From: Chlamydiota bacterium
GTDB lineage: Bacteria; Auribacterota; JACPWU01
NCBI GenBank assembly: GCA_016178055.1
Contig: JACOUC010000046.1
Location: 1 to 64,000, forward strand
Reading direction: 5' to 3'
DNA length: 64,000 bases
A model generated the notes under the pieces. That model was given only the letters and a program-made list of their open reading frames with translations, ran no database searches and was not told the origin of the DNA. The first letter of the stretch is position 1. Every line of letters starts with the position of its first letter. The position numbers and the translations under genes are program-made. Shown here piece after piece: positions 58,615-64,000 of the stretch.

Positions 58615-58728
58615 AAAACGATTGCGAATTTCGGATTTCGGATTGCGGATTTTAGGAATAATTTTTTAAAAACTAAGAATTAACGTTCCTTTTTGAATCC
58701 GAAATTCGAGATCCGAAATCCAAAATTA
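58615..58728. repeat. GGATTTCGGATTGCGGATTT palindrome inside the ATPase operon
   Basis: GCGAATTTCGGATTTCGGATT at about 58623 is inverted as AATCCGAAATTCGAGATCCG at about 58696. It fills the gap between the F and A genes. Confidence 0.8.
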
Positions 58729-58744
58729 TATTAAGGAGTAATTT

Positions 58745-60502
58745 ATGAGTGGTACCATCGCTAGAATTGCCGGTCCTGCAGTCATCGGAAGAAATCTTGA
58801 AGGGGCCAAGATGTATGACATTGTTCGAGTCGGTAAACTAGGCCTTTTGGGCGAAATCATCCGTTTAGATGGTGAAACGGCCTTTATTCAGGTTTATGAG
58901 GATACTTCCGGTCTTTTTATTGGAGAACCCATTGAGAATACGGGACTTCCCCTCATGGCTGAACTTGGGCCCGGCCTCCTTTCAACCACTTATGATGGAA
59001 TTCAAAGACCTTTGGAGATCATCCGGTCTAAAGAAGGTGACTTTATCTCCCGCGGTGTTTTTGTCGATGCCCTTTCCAAAGAAAAAAGATGGGCCTTTAA
59101 ACCTAAAGTAAAGATCGGTGATAAGGTTTCAGTCGGCGACATCGTTGGAGAGACTCAAGAAGGTCCTTTTATCCATAAAATCATGCTTCCCCCTGAAATA
59201 AAAAAAGAAGTAACAATCTCTGAAATAGCAAAAGAAGGTTCTTACACCATTGACCAGGTCGTCTGTAAATTTCAGGAAGGGGGTCAGCTGACCATGATCC
59301 AACGCTGGCCTGTTCGAAGCCGGCGTCCCTATCAAAAGAAGCTTGATCCAAATGAACTTTTTATCACCGGTCAAAGAATATTTGACACGATGTTTCCAGT
59401 GGCTCTCGGAGGAAATGCTTCCATTCCAGGGCCCTTTGGATCTGGAAAAACAGTCGTCCAACAAACTTTGGCTAAATATTCCAGCGCTGACATTATCATT
59501 TATATTGGATGTGGAGAACGCGGGAATGAAATGGCTGATGTCTTACATGAATTTCCAGAACTCACTGATCCAAGAACTGGACGGCCTTTGATGGAAAGAA
59601 CTGTTCTTGTCGCCAATACTTCAAATATGCCGGTCGCTGCTCGAGAAGCCTCCATCTATACAGGGATCACCATGGCAGAATATTATCGCGATATGGGCTA
59701 TAACGTTGCGGTGATGGCCGACTCTACTTCCCGATGGGCTGAGGCCATGAGAGAAATATCATCCCGTTTAGAAGAGATGCCTGGAGAGGATGGTTACCCA
59801 ACCTATCTTGGAACTCGCTTAGCCGCTTTCTACGAAAGAGCTGGGCGAACCGTTTGCTTTGGGAAAGAGGGTCGAATCGGATCTGTCACCATTGTTGGAG
59901 CTGTTTCACCTCCTGGCGGTGATTTTTCTGAACCTGTGACCCAAAGCACTCTAAGAATTGTAGGAACTTTTTGGGCACTGGATGCCGGGCTTGCAAACCG
60001 ACGACATTTTCCAGCCATCAACTGGGGTAAAAGCTACAGCCTTTATCAGGAACATCTCCATGGATGGTTTAAAACCAAGGTTCATCCAGATTTTAGCAAG
60101 GTTTGCCAAGAGATGATGGGAATCCTTCAAAAAGAGAATGAACTTCAAGAAGTCGTTCAACTGGTCGGACCGGACGCTTTACAGGATAATGAACGTCTCG
60201 TCATTGAAGCCGGTAAAATGCTTCGCGAGGATTTTCTTCAGCAAAATGCCTTTTCAGAAATTGATGGATACTGTCCGATGGAAAAGCAGTATGGAATTTT
60301 AAAAGCGATCATCACCTTCTATCAAAGAACATCAGACCTCCTCAAACACGGAGGAACCATTGAAATTGTTTTAGAGTCCCCTTTCCTGGAAAGGATCGGC
60401 CGACTCAAAGATGTCCCTATTAAAGAATGGTCAAAGACAATTGAGCAATTATTAAAGGAGATTGAAGCGTGGAACTTGCAACCCGTCACTACAAGTCTGT
60501 AA
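58745..60502 (+). CDS. atpA: V/A-type ATPase catalytic subunit A
   Basis: This 585-residue catalytic subunit has the P-loop [12 protein letters not shown] near residue 229, the A-subunit non-homologous insert before it, [29 protein letters not shown] and [19 protein letters not shown] precedes the ATG. The B gene starts inside its 3' end. Confidence 0.98.
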   Translation: MSGTIARIAGPAVIGRNLEGAKMYDIVRVGKLGLLGEIIRLDGETAFIQVYEDTSGLFIGEPIENTGLPLMAELGPGLLSTTYDGIQRPLEIIRSKEGDFISRGVFVDALSKEKRWAFKPKVKIGDKVSVGDIVGETQEGPFIHKIMLPPEIKKEVTISEIAKEGSYTIDQVVCKFQEGGQLTMIQRWPVRSRRPYQKKLDPNELFITGQRIFDTMFPVALGGNASIPGPFGSGKTVVQQTLAKYSSADIIIYIGCGERGNEMADVLHEFPELTDPRTGRPLMERTVLVANTSNMPVAAREASIYTGITMAEYYRDMGYNVAVMADSTSRWAEAMREISSRLEEMPGEDGYPTYLGTRLAAFYERAGRTVCFGKEGRIGSVTIVGAVSPPGGDFSEPVTQSTLRIVGTFWALDAGLANRRHFPAINWGKSYSLYQEHLHGWFKTKVHPDFSKVCQEMMGILQKENELQEVVQLVGPDALQDNERLVIEAGKMLREDFLQQNAFSEIDGYCPMEKQYGILKAIITFYQRTSDLLKHGGTIEIVLESPFLERIGRLKDVPIKEWSKTIEQLLKEIEAWNLQPVTTSL

Positions 60503-61878
60503 ATTATATCTCTGGTCCCCTTCTTTTTGTCGAAGGAGCGAAAGACCTTTCTTATGGAGCCTTGGTGGATATTTTACTCCCCGATGGAACCAAGCGAGGG
60601 GGTCAAGCCATTGATGTTTCTGAAAAATTTGCCGTCATTCAAATTCTAGAAGAAACACGAGGTCTTGATTTAGCCAATACCTCCGTTTCACTCCGTGAGC
60701 ATGTCGCGAGAATTGGAGTTTCAAAAGAAATGATTGGACGACGTTTCAATGGAATTGGGGAACCTATTGATAATCTCGGCCCGATTGTCCCTGAAAAACG
60801 CCTCAGTTTAGCAGGACTCCCAATGAATCCTACGGCCCGTGAAAAACCAGCCGAATTTATTCAAACAGGCATTTCAACCATTGATGGGCTCAATACATTA
60901 GTGCGAGGACAAAAACTCCCTATTTTCTCAGGGGCAGGATTGCCCGCAAACGAAATCGCAGCCCAAATCGTCCGCCAGGCTCGTGTTCTTGGAGAGTCTG
61001 AAGAATTTGCCGTTGTTTTTGCAGCCATGGGAATCACCATGCGTGAAGCATCTTTCTTTATTAAAGACTTTGAAGAACAAGGAGCCCTTTCTAAGACAGT
61101 TATTTTTCTTAATCTTGCCGACGATCCTACGATCGAACGTCTCTTAACACCACGCTGTGCGCTCACCGTTGCAGAATATCTTGCTTATGAGCACGACTAC
61201 CAAGTTCTCGTCGTCCTCACGGACATGACAAACTATTGTGAAGCATTGCGAGAAATTGGAACTGCCCGAGAAGAAATTCCAGGCCGCCGTGGCTATCCTG
61301 GTTACATGTACACGGATCTTGCTACCCTCTACGAACGAGCTGGAAATATTAAAGGGAAAAAGGGCTCCATTACTCAAATCCCTATTTTGACCATGCCAGA
61401 TGATGACATCACCCATCCCATTCCAGATCTCACGGGTTATATCACCGAAGGCCAAATTGTATTATCACGCCAACTGCATCGTGTGGGGATTTATCCTCCC
61501 GTCGATGCCCCCCGCTGCCTTTCTCGATTAATGAACAGTGGTATTGGCGATGGTAAAACGAGAAATGAGCATCGGGAACTAGCAAACCAGCTCTATGCTG
61601 CTTATGCCAATGGAAGAGATTTACGAAAGCTGGTCGCCATCATCGGTGAAGAGGCTTTAACGGATCTCGATAAAAAATACCTTCGATTCTCAGATTATTT
61701 TGAAAAAATATTCATCAATCAGGGCATGACCAATCGATCGATCGAGGACACCTTAAATCTCGGGTGGAATCTTCTCTCGAAAAACTTGCCCAAAACTGAA
61801 TTAAAGCGAATTCAGAAAAAGCACATTGATCAATATTACGGCGAACGCATGGAAGAAATTTACGGAGTGAGGGTTTGA
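60469..61878 (+). CDS. atpB: V/A-type ATPase subunit B
   Basis: This 469-residue non-catalytic subunit starts with GTG at 60469, with AAAGGAG 8 nt upstream inside the A gene, overlapping it by 34 bp. It has the degenerate nucleotide loop [44 protein letters not shown]-like [14 protein letters not shown] and [20 protein letters not shown], as in B subunits. Confidence 0.98.
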   Translation: MELATRHYKSVNYISGPLLFVEGAKDLSYGALVDILLPDGTKRGGQAIDVSEKFAVIQILEETRGLDLANTSVSLREHVARIGVSKEMIGRRFNGIGEPIDNLGPIVPEKRLSLAGLPMNPTAREKPAEFIQTGISTIDGLNTLVRGQKLPIFSGAGLPANEIAAQIVRQARVLGESEEFAVVFAAMGITMREASFFIKDFEEQGALSKTVIFLNLADDPTIERLLTPRCALTVAEYLAYEHDYQVLVVLTDMTNYCEALREIGTAREEIPGRRGYPGYMYTDLATLYERAGNIKGKKGSITQIPILTMPDDDITHPIPDLTGYITEGQIVLSRQLHRVGIYPPVDAPRCLSRLMNSGIGDGKTRNEHRELANQLYAAYANGRDLRKLVAIIGEEALTDLDKKYLRFSDYFEKIFINQGMTNRSIEDTLNLGWNLLSKNLPKTELKRIQKKHIDQYYGERMEEIYGVRV

Positions 61879-62513
61879 GCACAACGATCAGCGCTACACG
61901 AATGAACCTTCTGGCCTTGAAAAATCAGGCCAGTCTTGCCAAGCAAGGGGTCGATTTACTTAAGAAGAAACGCGATGCCCTTGTCATGGAATTCTTCACT
62001 GTTGTGAAGCAAACACTTCAATCCCGGCAAGAACTCTCTAAAGAAATGGGCGTTGCCTATGAATCTTTAAATCTCGCCCAAGCCATTGAGGGCAAAGGAG
62101 CCATTGAATCGGTTGCCATGGCAAGTCAAAGACTCATCACTTTAGAAAACACTCTTAAAAACGTGTGGGGAGTCAAAATTCCTGAATTTCAGGAAGAAAA
62201 TTGGACCCGTCGTCCTCTTGAACGGGGTGTGAGCCCTCGCACTCTTACCGCTCGCACACATCAAACCGCACTCTCGTTTGAAAAACTCACAGCTCTTCTG
62301 GTCAAGATTGCGTCTATCGAAACTCGACTCAGAAAATTGGGGTTTGAGATTAAGAAAACAACGCGTCGTGTCAATGCCTTAGAACAAATCATCCTCCCTA
62401 CCATGAGCACTCAAATTCGCTTTATTCGAAGCGTTATTGAGCAAAGAGAACGGGAAGACACCTTTCGTCTTAAAAAAATTAAGCTCAAACTTGAAAGGAA
62501 GAAAGAATCCTAA
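61875..62513 (+). CDS. V/A-type ATPase subunit D (central shaft)
   Basis: This 212-residue coiled-coil shaft protein starts with TTG at 61875, overlapping the B stop. [34 protein letters not shown] and the C-terminal [20 protein letters not shown] are characteristic. It is last in the operon, as in Thermus. Confidence 0.95.
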   Translation: MSTTISATRMNLLALKNQASLAKQGVDLLKKKRDALVMEFFTVVKQTLQSRQELSKEMGVAYESLNLAQAIEGKGAIESVAMASQRLITLENTLKNVWGVKIPEFQEENWTRRPLERGVSPRTLTARTHQTALSFEKLTALLVKIASIETRLRKLGFEIKKTTRRVNALEQIILPTMSTQIRFIRSVIEQREREDTFRLKKIKLKLERKKES

Positions 62514-62540
62514 CTCATTCCTAAAAGCTAAGTTAGGTTT
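62509..62540 (+). terminator. Possible terminator after the ATPase operon
   Basis: CCTAACT and AGTTAGG can pair around a 15-nt loop and are followed by TTTC rather than a long T run. It overlaps the subunit D stop codon. Confidence 0.35.
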
Positions 62541-62578
62541 CTAAAATAAAACTTTATCAAAACAAAAGGGGGGAATTC

Positions 62579-62587
62579 TGGTATAAT
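62579..62587 (+). promoter_or_regulatory. Extended -10 promoter before the HIT gene
   Basis: TGGTATAAT is a perfect extended -10 (TG, one base, TATAAT), about 80 bp upstream of the HIT start. No good -35 is seen. Confidence 0.5.
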
Positions 62588-62667
62588 ACAACAAATGTTT
62601 CTTCTTACCTGAAAATTTTATTCCTTAAGGAATAATGAGATTGTGTAAGAAGGGGAGGAATGGCAGC

Positions 62668-63012
62668 ATGGATGACTGTATCTTTTGCAAAATGTCCCAA
62701 AAAAAAATCCCTTCCCGAATTGCTTATGAAGACTCCTCTTTATTTGCCTTTTATGATGTCCATCCCCAAGCGCCCATTCACATTTTAATCACCCCTAAAA
62801 AACATATCGCTCGAATTTATGATCTCCATCCACCTGAAGGTCTTGTTTTAAGTGAAATGATTTTTCTAGCAAATCAACTTGCAAAAGAAAATAAAATTGA
62901 CAAGAATGGATATCGCCTTGTCATCAACTGCAACCCTGAAGGAGGTCAAACAGTCTATCATATCCATCTGCACCTTCTAGGCGGTCGCGACATGAAATGG
63001 CCCCCGGGGTAA
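62668..63012 (+). CDS. HIT-family nucleotide hydrolase (HINT-like)
   Basis: About 114 residues from 62668 (MDDCIFCKMSQKKIPSRIAY); GGGGAGG lies about 9 nt upstream. It has the CxxC near the N-terminus and the histidine triad in QTVYHIHLHLLGGRDMKWPP, typical of HINT phosphoramidases that act on aminoacyl-AMP and similar nucleotides. The C-terminal MxWPPG is standard. Confidence 0.95.
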   Translation: MDDCIFCKMSQKKIPSRIAYEDSSLFAFYDVHPQAPIHILITPKKHIARIYDLHPPEGLVLSEMIFLANQLAKENKIDKNGYRLVINCNPEGGQTVYHIHLHLLGGRDMKWPPG

Positions 63013-63013
63013 A

Positions 63014-63577
63014 ATGAGCCCACATCTTTTTTTCTTCCTCTTACTTTTATCGATTGCCATCATTGGCGGATGGGTTTTGATCATCAATGCCATTTTGGAA
63101 AAGAAAAAAAAATCTCAAAAAACGTATGAAGATCCTGTTAAGAAACATTTTGAAGATAACCCTCTTAAAATCGTCCTTCAATCCCTAAAAGATCGCTTAA
63201 CCGTTTTATATCAATGCTTACAATGTCAAGGAAAACAATATGAAGCATTCCCTTTTGACGAGGACATTTTTGAAGTTTTTTGTAAAACGTGCGGTCTTAA
63301 AAATTTCTATCATGTGGATTTTCTAGCTGGCCTTCATCGCCCTACGAAAAAAACAAAAAGCCCCTGGCCTAAAAAATGGTTAAGGAATCGAATCACCACT
63401 CCCTGTCTTCATTGTAAAAATAAAGAGCATGCTGACTTTAGGTTGACCATGGAGGTAAAATACAAATTCAGTGGTTATGCAGACAAAAAAAAGATGATTC
63501 TTTACTTCAGTTCATGTAAGGCTTGCGGATTGATGAATTTCTTTGATCGAGATCGAGGGGAGAACCATGGCACTTAA
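63014..63577 (+). CDS. Membrane-anchored protein with CxxC zinc ribbons
   Basis: This 187-residue protein has one N-terminal membrane helix (LFFFLLLLSIAIIGGWVLII), a basic linker and four Cys pairs: CLQC, CKTC, CLHC and CKAC. The order suggests two zinc ribbons on the cytoplasmic side. It starts right after the HIT stop. I do not recognise the family. The next gene overlaps it and shares the CGxxxF pattern, so the pair may act together. Confidence 0.65.
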   Translation: MSPHLFFFLLLLSIAIIGGWVLIINAILEKKKKSQKTYEDPVKKHFEDNPLKIVLQSLKDRLTVLYQCLQCQGKQYEAFPFDEDIFEVFCKTCGLKNFYHVDFLAGLHRPTKKTKSPWPKKWLRNRITTPCLHCKNKEHADFRLTMEVKYKFSGYADKKKMILYFSSCKACGLMNFFDRDRGENHGT

Positions 63578-63761
63578 CTTCACACTTTTTAATCTCATGG
63601 CAGAACATTTTGAATGTACACTCTGTCATGGAAAAGATGCCGTCACACGATTCTTTAGTTATGGTCACAGCGAAAATGCCTGTGTCTCGTGCAAAAACTG
63701 TGGCTTCACCAAAATTTATGATTACCACACTCAGGATGCAAAATATTCTATTTTGAAATAA
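63567..63761 (+). CDS. Small zinc-ribbon protein
   Basis: This 64-residue protein begins at ATG 63567, preceded by GAGGGGAGAACC, and overlaps the preceding gene by 11 bp. It has CTLCHG and CKNCGFTKIYDY with an extra Cys (ACVSCKNC), a likely single zinc site. Function is unknown; similar short zinc ribbons are widespread. Confidence 0.65.
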   Translation: MALNFTLFNLMAEHFECTLCHGKDAVTRFFSYGHSENACVSCKNCGFTKIYDYHTQDAKYSILK

Positions 63762-63770
63762 ACATGAAAA

Positions 63771-63893
63771 TCCAGTCATGAAAATGAGACGTTGTTACTG
63801 GCTATTCCCCTCCTTTGTACCCCAAAGGGGAGGAACTCAATTTTCATCCACTTGGGTGGACTGAAAGTTCATGATGACAAAAATCAAAATGAC
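63771..63893. repeat. 123-bp dispersed repeat, copy 2
   Basis: It differs by eye from 9933-10055 by a single base and has the same two hairpins. It is again followed by an AT-rich palindromic repeat. Confidence 0.9.
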
Positions 63894-63995
63894 AATGACA
63901 ATGTAAAACTTAAAATGTCTCCCTTGCAATAGCGATAGAAATTTTGGATTTTAGTCTGTCATTTTGCATTTTGATTTTTGGATTTTGAATTAAAT
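63880..63995. repeat. AT-rich palindromic intergenic repeat, copy 6
   Basis: It contains AAAATCAAAATGACAATGAC, the core GTCTCCCTTGCAATAGCGAT and the arm CTGTCATTTTGCATTTTGAT. Any continuation lies beyond the window. Confidence 0.7.
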
Positions 63996-64000
63996 GAAAT

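Overview
The window is a bacterial chromosome segment, A+T-rich and gene-dense but full of short palindromic repeats. The lineage is most likely a candidate phylum of the PVC/Omnitrophota kind. This is an inference from four things: a very large secreted ORF of a type I associate with Omnitrophota, a type IV pseudopilin with the H-X9-DG motif common in PVC bacteria, a V/A-type ATPase operon beside a membrane pyrophosphatase, and the abundance of intergenic palindromic repeats. No rRNA or phylogenetic marker was analysed.

Layout. 1-3 kb: an IS1380-like end, a small DUF6922-like gene whose stop lies in the IS, and a fused sugar-type solute-binding protein/permease. 3-7.4 kb: dnaK-groS-groL chaperone operon. 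7.4-9.4 kb: decayed mobile DNA (reverse-transcriptase tail, deleted IS110) that cut a HEAT-repeat gene. 9.4-18 kb: JAMM peptidase and cysteine synthase, thiC, three toxin-antitoxin modules (AbiE, MazEF-like, HepT-MntA), queuosine genes queD and queG, and tRNA-Pro(TGG). 18-30.8 kb: a secreted zinc-ribbon protein, acsA, the minus-strand his-trp cluster (hisD-C-B-H-A-F-I, trpE-trpG) and rnr. 30.8-34.8 kb: clpB and a phosphohexomutase. 35-45.4 kb: a giant minus-strand ORF with two copies of a small plus-strand cassette, one just beyond its 3' end and one antisense inside it. 45.5-47 kb: a complete IS110 element sitting in the loop of a palindromic repeat. 47-53.6 kb: VOC protein, AAA/DUF4143 ATPase, H+-pyrophosphatase, a candidate structured RNA and a pseudopilin. 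53.8-62.5 kb: nine-gene V/A-ATPase operon in the order G-I-K-E-C-F-A-B-D. 62.5-64 kb: HIT protein, two zinc-ribbon proteins and repeats.

The most unusual item is the cassette at 35.0-36.0 and 37.7-38.8 kb. Each copy encodes a two-helix membrane protein (A), a 32-34 residue one-helix peptide ending in a His/Arg-rich tail (B) and a coiled-coil protein (C). In both copies A and C are preceded by sigma70-like promoters with exact 17-bp spacers. Three of the four start codons lie 7 nt after the -10 box and the fourth 10 nt after it, so the transcripts should be leaderless or nearly so. B has a strong Shine-Dalgarno inside the end of A. The B-C spacer is also conserved on the opposite strand, where it reads as protein.

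A second theme is repeat invasion. At least eight palindromic families fill gaps between genes, end some genes, and occur in frame inside the giant ORF, much like Rickettsia palindromic elements. Energy genes fit a lineage that couples ion gradients to PPi and ATP through a K+-independent-type H+-PPase and a V/A-ATPase. All functional calls come from reading the sequence; no database search was run.
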